In this document: in pieces, positions 7,748-14,760 of the stretch
Layout: each line of letters begins with the position of its first letter
How positions within the stretch are numbered: the first letter of the stretch is position 1
Source of the DNA: a bacterium
GTDB lineage: Bacteria; UBA9089; UBA9088
NCBI GenBank assembly: GCA_003498085.1
Contig: DNCM01000130.1
Coordinates: 1-26,304 of the forward strand
DNA: 26,304 bases
Direction of reading: 5' to 3'
Notes under the pieces: generated by a model
The model's input: the letters and a program-made list of their open reading frames with translations, nothing else
What the model was told of the DNA's origin: nothing
Database searches by the model: none
Program-made: the position numbers and the translations under genes

Positions 7748-8458
7748 TTAAGACAAATTTAATTGTCTAGTTTTTTCATAATAAACCTTTATACCTTTAA
7801 GGGTAAGGTCTTCATCTACCTTAAAATGATCGGTGAATAAACTACTTATATTTCCTGTAAGTATTACATCTGCCTTACCAATCTCTTTTTTTATCATCTT
7901 TGCTATTCCCTCTATCTGGGCAATCGCGCCATAGAATATCCCAGATCGTAATGCTTGTTCTGTATCATTACCAATTAAAAAATCTGGTTTTTTAATCTCT
8001 ATAGGTTCAAGCAATGCCGCCTTTTTCCATAGGAATGAAGCAGAAGTTTCAATCCCAGGCAGGATACAACCACCGATATAATACCCATTCTTATCAACGA
8101 CATCAAAAACCGTTGCTGTTCCAAGATCAACGATGATCATTGGAGGTCTATAAAAATAAAGACCAGCCAAAACATTCGCAATCCTATCCTGACCTATCTT
8201 GTTCTTATTTTTGATAGTTGTCTTTATATCTCCGATAGATACAAATAAAGGTTTAATCCCGAAATTTCTTGATATTTCAATAAACTTTTGGTTTTCCTTT
8301 GGCACAACAGATGATATACAGATTGCAGAAGGTTTTATCTTTTTAAATATATTTTCAGGAGATATACCTGTTGGAATATTTTCTCTAAAAGTAATTTTGT
8401 CCTCCAAAAAAAGCCCAAACTTCGTCCAAGTATTTCCAATATCAATACACAAGAGCAT
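7748..8458 (-). CDS. coaX: Type III pantothenate kinase
   Basis: 236 residues from ATG 8458. CoaX phosphorylates pantothenate in the first step of coenzyme A synthesis. Family motifs are clear: CIDIGNTWTKFGLF with D6 (phosphate-binding loop), GQDRIANVLAG at about residues 89-99, VDLGTATVFDV with D111, and GGCILPG around residue 130. A TTG at 8473 would add five residues and has a stronger upstream purine run (AAAGGAAAGGG), but MLLCIDIGNT is the usual CoaX N-terminus, so I prefer 8458. The start lies inside the end of birA (17-base overlap). Confidence 0.94.
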   Translation of the reverse strand: MLLCIDIGNTWTKFGLFLEDKITFRENIPTGISPENIFKKIKPSAICISSVVPKENQKFIEISRNFGIKPLFVSIGDIKTTIKNKNKIGQDRIANVLAGLYFYRPPMIIVDLGTATVFDVVDKNGYYIGGCILPGIETSASFLWKKAALLEPIEIKKPDFLIGNDTEQALRSGIFYGAIAQIEGIAKMIKKEIGKADVILTGNISSLFTDHFKVDEDLTLKGIKVYYEKTRQLNLS

Positions 8459-9059
8459 TCTCTGAAATTTCAATGGCCCTTTCCTTTATTTCAGGAATAA
8501 AACTATCAAGTTTATCTAATGTCAAATAGAGCATTTCCATTTGGCCAAGAACCGAAAAAAATATCCCTTCTTTGTCTACTTCTTTTTTTAACTCATTTTT
8601 TATAGATGTCGCACAGTTTGGAAGGTCCTTAATATCAACATTTACATTTATTCCAACACCAACAATTACCCAATTTATATATGAAAGGCTTGAGCTTGAT
8701 TCTATAAGGATGCCACAGAGTTTTTTATCATTTATGTAAAGGTCGTTCGGGAATTTTATCAAAGGAATAAGCCCTGTTTTTTCCTCTATCCCTTTACTTA
8801 TTGCAAGAGCGTTTGCAATGGAAAAAATTGACATTTTGGAAACCAAAAGGTTATAAGGAAATAAAATCACGGAAAACCACAGTCCACCAAAGGGAGATTC
8901 CCATCTGTCACCCTTTCTTCCCCTTCCATCTGTCTGAACATCGGAAATGACAACCTCACCGCTATTACAACCCACAGCAATGAGACTCCTTGCAACATCA
9001 TTTGTTGACCCGATTATATCAAAATGGTGGATTTTATTTAATAAAAACCCTGCTCGCAC
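8442..9059 (-). CDS. birA: Biotin--[acetyl-CoA-carboxylase] ligase (BirA, no DNA-binding domain)
   Basis: 205 residues. It activates biotin to biotinyl-AMP and attaches it to the carrier protein of biotin-dependent carboxylases. Motifs are GSTND (17-21), QTDGRGRKGDRW (42-53), the biotin loop; KFPNDL (102-107) and KKLCGILIE; and GVGINVN. The protein starts almost at the catalytic domain, so it lacks the helix-turn-helix of E. coli BirA and should not repress biotin genes itself. The start is GTG at 9059, the only standard start codon before the GSTND motif; it overlaps the preceding gene by 26 bases, with AAAGGA about 11 bases upstream. Confidence 0.94.
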   Translation of the reverse strand: MRAGFLLNKIHHFDIIGSTNDVARSLIAVGCNSGEVVISDVQTDGRGRKGDRWESPFGGLWFSVILFPYNLLVSKMSIFSIANALAISKGIEEKTGLIPLIKFPNDLYINDKKLCGILIESSSSLSYINWVIVGVGINVNVDIKDLPNCATSIKNELKKEVDKEGIFFSVLGQMEMLYLTLDKLDSFIPEIKERAIEISENALVY

Positions 9060-10509
9060 TACTTTCTGCTTCCTTTAAAGAGGATTCGGCATTATATAGT
9101 AGTTCTTTATAATCTATTACTGAGCTATGAAATTTTGTTACTCCAACAACTATAGGAAGATTTATCTGGGATAAGACCTCCATTTTTATCCTTCCTATAA
9201 AGCTTAAAATATCCTTGTCTTGAAATGCATGAATAAGGATATAAAACTTACTATCTTTACTTGCCACAATATCCTCCTTTCTTGTTTGAAAGTTTACTAT
9301 GATTCCAAGTCTTTGCAAAAGAGAGGGTTCAGGGCTTACTATATCTGGCTTAAGAATAGCAATATAAAATGTATCGTTTATCCTCTTTGCCCTTTCCATC
9401 TCCCTTCTTACCGCCTCCTCAAAATAGTAATAATTAAAAAGTGTTGTTAGTTTATCTGTAACAAGAAGTCTATCTATCTCTCTAGAAAGTCTTGTATTAT
9501 CTATAAAGAGGGATGATATACTTGCAATTATCCTTAAAAATCTTTGCTCCTCAAGGCTAAATACCCTTTCTTTTTTACATCCGACAAGAAAGATTCCCAT
9601 TTTTTCACTTTTTATCATTAAAGGAAGAGAAACAAGGGATAAAATTCCCATTTTACGATATGGAGTAAGGGGGGGCCTATCATCTTTTTCAATGTTTTCA
9701 ATCGCACAAAGCCTTCCATTAAGTATAACTTCATCCATCCATTCTTTTGTCTTTTCAGAGCCTCCAATAAGGTCATCACCTGCAACAACCTTAAGCCTTC
9801 TTCCTTCCATAGCAGCGATAAGGTTTATATCGGTCTTAAGGTATGAAGAAACAGAATGTAGAATAGAAGAAAGCCCCTCAGTTAGGGTCTGAGTCTTATC
9901 TATTTGGAGTGAAATTTTATAAATCTCTTCAAACTCCCTTTTTTCCTTTTCTATCTTGTTCAACCTTTCCTGCATCTGTGCCTGCAACAGAGCAACCCTT
10001 CTTGCTTCATATTCAACATCCCTTTCAGCAAAGCGCACCTCTTGGGCAATATAAGAGGAAAATCCCCATACACCAAGGAATAAAAGGGTTTTCATGATGA
10101 ATGGAATCCATTCCTTGGAGGGATCTCCAACAAAAAATAGAATATAGATAAGAACTATTCCAAATGTAAAAGAAAGAGAAAAGGATTGTTTGTAATAGCA
10201 TGCAGAAAATGCAATAGGGGCAAAATAGAAAAGAACAAATGGACTTTGTATTCCACCTGTTGAATAAACGATGGCTGTTATAAAAGAAATATCAAGGATG
10301 CTCTCGGAGTAATAAACCTTGCTTAATTTTATTTTTGAAATGATGTATCCAGCTAATAAATTGTATATTCCAAGGATAAGGATTGGGAAAAGAATCTCAG
10401 GTTTTTCTTTCCATTCTAAGTACTTTATCTCAAGAACAAGGATAGCTAAAACCCATATGAACCACCTCACCTTATTTGCTATCCAAAAGATTCTCTCTAC
10501 AAAAGTCAT
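9034..10509 (-). CDS. Membrane GAF protein with degenerate GGDEF domain (second of a pair)
   Basis: 491 residues. Six hydrophobic segments in about residues 10-160 predict a membrane domain. Next come a coiled segment (VALLQAQMQERLNKIEKE), a GAF domain (about 200-340), and a C-terminal GGDEF-like domain opened by DKLTTLFNYYYFEEAV. The catalytic GGDEF is gone: the aligned stretch is IVASKDSKFYIL and is one residue short. An RxxD (RKED, R410-D413) remains where the c-di-GMP inhibitory I-site lies in diguanylate cyclases. The DxDxFK motif of active enzymes is also missing. This suggests a receptor or partner rather than an enzyme. The gene overlaps its upstream paralogue by four bases (ATGA) and birA by 26. 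The architecture resembles PelD; function is not established. Confidence 0.85.
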   Translation of the reverse strand: MTFVERIFWIANKVRWFIWVLAILVLEIKYLEWKEKPEILFPILILGIYNLLAGYIISKIKLSKVYYSESILDISFITAIVYSTGGIQSPFVLFYFAPIAFSACYYKQSFSLSFTFGIVLIYILFFVGDPSKEWIPFIMKTLLFLGVWGFSSYIAQEVRFAERDVEYEARRVALLQAQMQERLNKIEKEKREFEEIYKISLQIDKTQTLTEGLSSILHSVSSYLKTDINLIAAMEGRRLKVVAGDDLIGGSEKTKEWMDEVILNGRLCAIENIEKDDRPPLTPYRKMGILSLVSLPLMIKSEKMGIFLVGCKKERVFSLEEQRFLRIIASISSLFIDNTRLSREIDRLLVTDKLTTLFNYYYFEEAVRREMERAKRINDTFYIAILKPDIVSPEPSLLQRLGIIVNFQTRKEDIVASKDSKFYILIHAFQDKDILSFIGRIKMEVLSQINLPIVVGVTKFHSSVIDYKELLYNAESSLKEAESSASRVFIK

Positions 10510-12083
10510 TTTTTACTCCAGGCAATAACCCTGTTTCCTCCTTGTTCCTTTGCCAAATTTAGTGTTTTATCCGCATAAAGAAGTAGCCCATCGGGTTTTT
10601 TTTCATCCTGTGGAAATGAAGAAATTCCAATGCTTACTGTAATATGCTCTACTCCTTCGATAAAGGTTTTGTTAGATATAGTATTCCTTATCCTTTCTGC
10701 AACCATTATCCCTTCATTCTTATTTGCCTCAGGGAGTATAATTACAAAATTTTCTTCATAAAACCTTGCTAAGAAATCCATTGTTCTTAAACAGCCTGAA
10801 AGAGTAATGGCAATTTCTGAAAGGAGCTGGTTTCCAATGTGCCTTCCGTACTTTTCATTGATTTCGCGAAAATTATCTATATCTATCATGAGGATAGAAA
10901 GTGGAATGGAAATGCGGCTGGCCTTACTGAGCTCTTTTCTAAATATTTCTAAGAAATACCTGTAATTATAAAGCCCAGTCAATCCGTCTGTTATTGCCAT
11001 CCTTTCTATCTCTTCTCTAAGGTAACTGTTTTTTATAGAAAGGCTCGTTCTACATCCAATCAATAGAAGAAACCTTAAATGGTCATCTTCATTAAATTCC
11101 TTGGGATAGGATGAAGCACATATGAATACACCAAGAGGTTCGCCATCAATAATAAGTGGAATACCCATGCAAGAGAACGGACTACCTTTAAAAACTTCTG
11201 GATCATACTTCGAAAGGTCATTTATGATCAAAGGCTCCTTCTTTGCCATAATTCTTCCTGGAAGCTCTTCTCCTATTCTTAACCTATTTTTGAAGAACAA
11301 TTTTCCTCCCTGGCCTATTTTTGCAACAAGCCTTAAATATTCATTATTTTTTTCAAGAAGCCAAATTCCTGCTATATCGATGGCTAAAAAACTTGTGGTT
11401 GCATCGCAAACAGCTTCAAGTTGTTCCTTCAAGCTACTTCCTGTTGGAATTTTTATAGAAATATTATAAACCTCTTGTAAAACTTTATTTTTTTTCTGAA
11501 TTTGAACTACATTATGGTGAAATGCCTTAAGGATATATTTAAGCTTTTCCTTTTCAATCTCAAGCGCCTCCCCTTGATGGATAATTTCTAAACTTAAAAA
11601 TACACTCATTCCACAAACAGCAAAGAAAATGGGAATTTTTAAAGAAAGCATAGAAATGATCTCCTGGGGTGATGCATTTGACAGAAGGGAAACAAAAATA
11701 TAAAGAATACTTATTCCAGTTACAACAAAAAATGTTCTGTAAGGTGAGTAATATACTCCTGCAAACATGATTACAATAAGAAAGAACACCCAGAAAGGAC
11801 TGTTTTGGCCTCCAGTAAGTGCCACTATTCCTGTAATAACTGCAGTATCAATAACAGTTTCTGCATAACATATCTTGGATGTCTTTTCCCAGATTTCATG
11901 CAGTGAAAGGAATTTTGCAATTATGTTATAAATTGCAGTTATTACTAAAAGAAGGTATATATTTATCCAGTTTTCTTCGGGAACAACAGAAAACTGAAGG
12001 CCGAGCAAAATTAAGGTAATGATTAACCATCTAATCTTGTTTGATATCTCGAGTACCTTTTGTGGAAATACTAAATCTTTCAT
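10506..12083 (-). CDS. Membrane GAF protein with degenerate GGDEF domain keeping the I-site (first of a pair)
   Basis: 525 residues, a diverged paralogue of the next gene with the same order: about six N-terminal membrane helices, a coiled segment (about 175-210), a GAF domain (about 215-355) and a GGDEF domain opened by DGLTGLYNYRYF. This domain keeps much of the fold (MIDIDNFREINEKYG and GNQLL), but the catalytic signature reads YEENF (442-446) in place of GGDEF, losing both glycines and the catalytic glutamate. The I-site RTMD (R433-D436) stands exactly five residues ahead, the spacing known for c-di-GMP binding. The likely role is a c-di-GMP sensor at the inner membrane; residual cyclase activity seems unlikely. 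It starts seven bases after pyrB. Confidence 0.87.
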   Translation of the reverse strand: MKDLVFPQKVLEISNKIRWLIITLILLGLQFSVVPEENWINIYLLLVITAIYNIIAKFLSLHEIWEKTSKICYAETVIDTAVITGIVALTGGQNSPFWVFFLIVIMFAGVYYSPYRTFFVVTGISILYIFVSLLSNASPQEIISMLSLKIPIFFAVCGMSVFLSLEIIHQGEALEIEKEKLKYILKAFHHNVVQIQKKNKVLQEVYNISIKIPTGSSLKEQLEAVCDATTSFLAIDIAGIWLLEKNNEYLRLVAKIGQGGKLFFKNRLRIGEELPGRIMAKKEPLIINDLSKYDPEVFKGSPFSCMGIPLIIDGEPLGVFICASSYPKEFNEDDHLRFLLLIGCRTSLSIKNSYLREEIERMAITDGLTGLYNYRYFLEIFRKELSKASRISIPLSILMIDIDNFREINEKYGRHIGNQLLSEIAITLSGCLRTMDFLARFYEENFVIILPEANKNEGIMVAERIRNTISNKTFIEGVEHITVSIGISSFPQDEKKPDGLLLYADKTLNLAKEQGGNRVIAWSKK

Positions 12084-12090
12084 TATATCA

Positions 12091-13044
12091 TTACTCCAAA
12101 ATCATCTTAAGTAAAGCCATCCTTATATAGAGTCCATTCTCTGCTTGTTTAAAATAGACAGCCCTTGGGTCAAGATCAATGTCGCTTGGAAGCTCACTTG
12201 TTCTTGGTAACGGATGAAGGATTTTTGTATCTGGTTTAAGTGACAATAGTATTTCCTTATCAACAACATAGGAACCAACTACTGCATTGTATGCCTCCTT
12301 ATTTCTAAACCTTTCTTTTTGAAGTCTTGTTACATAAAGGACATCAAGAATACTCGAAATATCATAAAGATTACAGTTTTCTTTGAAAAAAATATCTTTT
12401 TCTCTTAAGTAGACGGTAATGTCGGATGGTATCCGAAGTGGCTCTGGAGAGATAAAATAAAACTCTATATTTTCCTGATTAGCAAGTAGCCAAACTAAAG
12501 AATGAATGGTTCTACTATATAAAAGATCTCCTAGTAATCCAACTTTCAGGTTGTTTATCCTCCCAAGCTCTTTTTTGATTGTGTATAAATCTAAAAGTGC
12601 TTGTGTTGGATGCTGACCAGGACCATCGCCAGCGTTTATAATAGGGACAGGGGAAACCAAGGATGCCCTTTTTGCAGAACCCTCTTCGTAATGTCTCAAA
12701 ACAATGAGATCGGAGAAACTAGCAACAACCCTTATTGTATCTTCCAGTGTTTCTCCCTTTACCATAGAGGAAAAGTGTGGTGCGTCCTCTGTTGATATAA
12801 TCTCGCCACCAAGTCTTTTCATTGCAGATTCAAAAGAAAGTCTTGTTCTAGTCGATGGTTCATAAAAAAGGGTTGCTAAAATTTTTTTTCTAGGTGTATG
12901 GGAAAGAAGAAGGGAGCTATCACCTGTCTCATCTAACCTTTCCATCCTTTCTGTAAGAGAAAATACCTCTTCTAATAATTCTTTTTTCCTAAATTGTTGA
13001 ACTTCAACAATATGATTAAGTTTCATTTTTAAATGATAAGTCAT
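12091..13044 (-). CDS. pyrB: Aspartate carbamoyltransferase catalytic subunit
   Basis: 317 residues. PyrB joins carbamoyl phosphate to aspartate, the committed step of pyrimidine synthesis. Signatures are FYEPSTRTRLSFE (S64-T-R-T-R68) for carbamoyl phosphate, the mobile-loop residue K96 (SSMVKGETL), LRHYE at 116-120, GPGQHPTQALLDLY (141-154), and HPLPR near the C-terminus. The length is normal. The start may be ATG 13044 or ATG 13026 (MKLNHIVEV, closer to typical N-termini); neither has a Shine-Dalgarno sequence. It is the first gene of the - strand run. No pyrI is seen. Confidence 0.95.
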   Translation of the reverse strand: MTYHLKMKLNHIVEVQQFRKKELLEEVFSLTERMERLDETGDSSLLLSHTPRKKILATLFYEPSTRTRLSFESAMKRLGGEIISTEDAPHFSSMVKGETLEDTIRVVASFSDLIVLRHYEEGSAKRASLVSPVPIINAGDGPGQHPTQALLDLYTIKKELGRINNLKVGLLGDLLYSRTIHSLVWLLANQENIEFYFISPEPLRIPSDITVYLREKDIFFKENCNLYDISSILDVLYVTRLQKERFRNKEAYNAVVGSYVVDKEILLSLKPDTKILHPLPRTSELPSDIDLDPRAVYFKQAENGLYIRMALLKMILE

Positions 13045-13071
13045 TTTTCATCAAAAAATCAAGAAAAAATA

Positions 13072-13100
13072 TTGACAAAATTTTTAGATATTTTTATTAT
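13072..13100 (+). promoter_or_regulatory. Sigma70-type promoter upstream of hisI
   Basis: TTGACA (13072-13077), a 17-base spacer and TATTAT (13095-13100) make a near-consensus promoter. Transcription would begin near 13107, giving a leader of about 120 bases before hisI. The region is also the divergent start region for pyrB on the other strand. Confidence 0.6.
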
Positions 13101-13228
13101 TTAAACTCTAAAGATTGAATGTTGGCTGAAGAATTAATGTTTTCTTTAACTTTCTTTATTCAATTTTGATTATAAAAAACTTTATATTTTTAGAGTAAAA
13201 AATTGAAGAGGAAACAGACAAAAAGAAG

Positions 13229-13534
13229 ATGAATCTTGTTTTTAAAGATGGGCTTATACCTGCAGTCATTGTTGATGATAGCACAGACGAAGTTCTTATG
13301 CTTGCATATATGAATGAGGAGTCTTTGAAAAAGACTATTTCAGAAAGAAAGACATGGTTCTATAGTAGATCAAGAAAAAAACTTTGGCTTAAAGGAGAAA
13401 CCTCTGGCAATTTTCAGGATGTTATAAGCATATCTTGCGATTGCGATAGGGATTGCTTGCTTATTAGGGTAAAACAACATGGGGTTGCCTGCCATACCGG
13501 AGCAAAATCATGCTTTTTTGAAAAGATATTGTGA
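13229..13534 (+). CDS. hisI: Phosphoribosyl-AMP cyclohydrolase
   Basis: 101 residues. HisI opens the purine ring of phosphoribosyl-AMP in the third step of histidine synthesis. It shows the whole signature: MLAYMNEESL, TWFYSRSRKKLW, KGETSGN (55-61), the metal site CDCDRDC (C70-C76) and ACHTGAKSCF with C88 and C95, the usual zinc/magnesium ligands. It is the stand-alone form, with hisE as a separate overlapping gene. No clear ribosome binding site lies at normal distance: GAAGAGGA (13205-13212) is 16 bases away. No other his gene is in the window. Confidence 0.95.
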   Translation: MNLVFKDGLIPAVIVDDSTDEVLMLAYMNEESLKKTISERKTWFYSRSRKKLWLKGETSGNFQDVISISCDCDRDCLLIRVKQHGVACHTGAKSCFFEKIL

Positions 13535-13818
13535 AAGAAAGCAAAATTCTTTATGAGTTGTTTGATGTTATTCTAGATAGAAAAATAAATCCAAAAGATG
13601 GTTCTTATACGGCAAAACTATTTTCTGAAGGCAAGAAAAAGATACATAGTAAATTAAAGGAGGAATTGGAAGAGATAATTGCTGATTCAGAGAAGGACAA
13701 TAGGGACGGGATAATCTATGAAACAGCAGATCTTTTATATCACCTTATTGTCCTCCTTGCTCTCCACAATATAAATCCCGACGATATTTTCTCTGAGCTT
13801 AAAAAAAGAAGAAAGTAG
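13531..13818 (+). CDS. hisE: Phosphoribosyl-ATP pyrophosphatase
   Basis: 95 residues of the MazG-like HisE family, which removes pyrophosphate from phosphoribosyl-ATP, the step before HisI. Motifs are GSYTAKLFSEGKKKI (24-38), KLKEELEE (41-48) and ETADLLYHLIVLL (64-76); acidic residues E44, E45, E64 and D67 fit the magnesium-binding set. It begins with GTG at 13531, overlapping the hisI stop by four bases (GTGA), so the two are translationally coupled. In many bacteria hisI and hisE are fused; here they are separate. Confidence 0.93.
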   Translation: MKESKILYELFDVILDRKINPKDGSYTAKLFSEGKKKIHSKLKEELEEIIADSEKDNRDGIIYETADLLYHLIVLLALHNINPDDIFSELKKRRK

Positions 13819-13848
13819 TTGACGAGGTTTTTTCTAAGTAAATATAAT
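13819..13848 (+). promoter_or_regulatory. Sigma70-type promoter for rplM-rpsI, giving a near-leaderless mRNA
   Basis: TTGACG (13819-13824) begins on the base after the hisE stop. An 18-base spacer leads to a perfect TATAAT (13843-13848). A start 7 bases beyond is about 13855, two bases before the rplM ATG at 13857. There is no room for a ribosome binding site. Confidence 0.72.
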
Positions 13849-13856
13849 TATTTCTA

Positions 13857-14285
13857 ATGAAGACATTTATGGCAAAAAAGGAAGATGTAGAGAGAAGGTG
13901 GTTTGTTCTTGATGCAAAGGATAAAATTCTTGGAAGGCTTGCAACAAGGGTAGCAACAATCCTTTTGGGGAAATCTAAACCAGAAATAACACCACATGTT
14001 GACCAAGGAGATCATGTTATTGTTCTAAATGCAGACAAGGTTAAAGTAACAGGGAAAAAGATGACCGATAAGCTATATAGAAAACATTCTGGTTATCCTG
14101 GTGGTCTTAAAACACTGAGCCTAAGTGAACTTATGGCAAAAAACCCTTGTAGGGTTATTGAGCATGCAGTATGGGGGATGCTTCCAAAGAATAGCATGGG
14201 AAGGAGGATGATAAGAAGGTTTAAAGTATATGTAGGTTCTGAACATCCCCATTTTGGGCAAAAACCAGAGGTTTTAGAGGTATAA
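13857..14285 (+). CDS. rplM: 50S ribosomal protein L13
   Basis: 142 residues, the standard length of bacterial L13, an early-assembling large-subunit protein. Recognisable blocks are KTFMAKKEDVERRWFVLDA at the start, LGRLATRVATILLGKSKP, HVDQGDHVIVLNA, KLYRKHSGYPGGLK, and AVWGMLPKNSMGRR followed by FKVYVGSEHPH. It is followed immediately by rpsI, the usual L13-S9 pair. The start ATG 13857 has no Shine-Dalgarno sequence and lies where transcription should begin. Confidence 0.97.
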   Translation: MKTFMAKKEDVERRWFVLDAKDKILGRLATRVATILLGKSKPEITPHVDQGDHVIVLNADKVKVTGKKMTDKLYRKHSGYPGGLKTLSLSELMAKNPCRVIEHAVWGMLPKNSMGRRMIRRFKVYVGSEHPHFGQKPEVLEV

Positions 14286-14678
14286 ATGGAACAGATTCAA
14301 GCAACGGGAAAAAGAAAGGAAGCATGTGCGAGGGTAATATTGAGAGAGGGAGATGGAAAGTTCATAATAAACAAAAGGGATTTTTATGAGTATTTTGGTG
14401 GAAGGGCAAAATCTTATGAACCATTTATCTTTGCCCCATTTTATATTACCCAGACCCAAGGAAAATTCGATTGTTTAGTGAATGTATCTGGCGGCGGAAC
14501 ATCTGGACAAGCGGGTGCAATAAGGTATGGCATTGCAAAGGCACTGGTGAAAAAGAATGAAGAACTGAAGCAGGTACTTAATAAAGCTGGACTTCTAAAA
14601 AGGGATACTAGGATTCATGAGCGTAAGAAATATGGACTCTATGGAAGAAGAAGGAGATTCCAATTTAGCAAGAGATAA
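14286..14678 (+). CDS. rpsI: 30S ribosomal protein S9
   Basis: 130 residues, normal for S9. ATGKRKEACARV near the start, GGGTSGQAGAIRYGIAKAL in the middle and the basic C-terminal tail ending KKYGLYGRRRRFQFSKR, whose last residues reach the decoding P site, identify it. Its ATG follows the rplM stop with no gap, and AGAGG (about 14274-14279) inside the end of rplM supplies a ribosome binding site. Confidence 0.97.
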   Translation: MEQIQATGKRKEACARVILREGDGKFIINKRDFYEYFGGRAKSYEPFIFAPFYITQTQGKFDCLVNVSGGGTSGQAGAIRYGIAKALVKKNEELKQVLNKAGLLKRDTRIHERKKYGLYGRRRRFQFSKR

Positions 14679-14746
14679 TGGGGATTACAGTAATAGAAAT
14701 TGGGGTAGCAAATCAAGAGAATTAAAACCCCTTCCTATGATTCTTA

Positions 14747-14752
14747 CATAAT
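14747..14752 (+). promoter_or_regulatory. Possible -10 element for leuS
   Basis: CATAAT ends eight bases before the leuS ATG at 14761, the same distance as in the rplM promoter. A convincing -35 box is not seen at the right spacing, so this is weak. The short rpsI-leuS gap also holds GGGGT/ACCCC arms (14702-14706 and 14727-14731). Confidence 0.25.
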
Positions 14753-14760
14753 CTTTTCTG

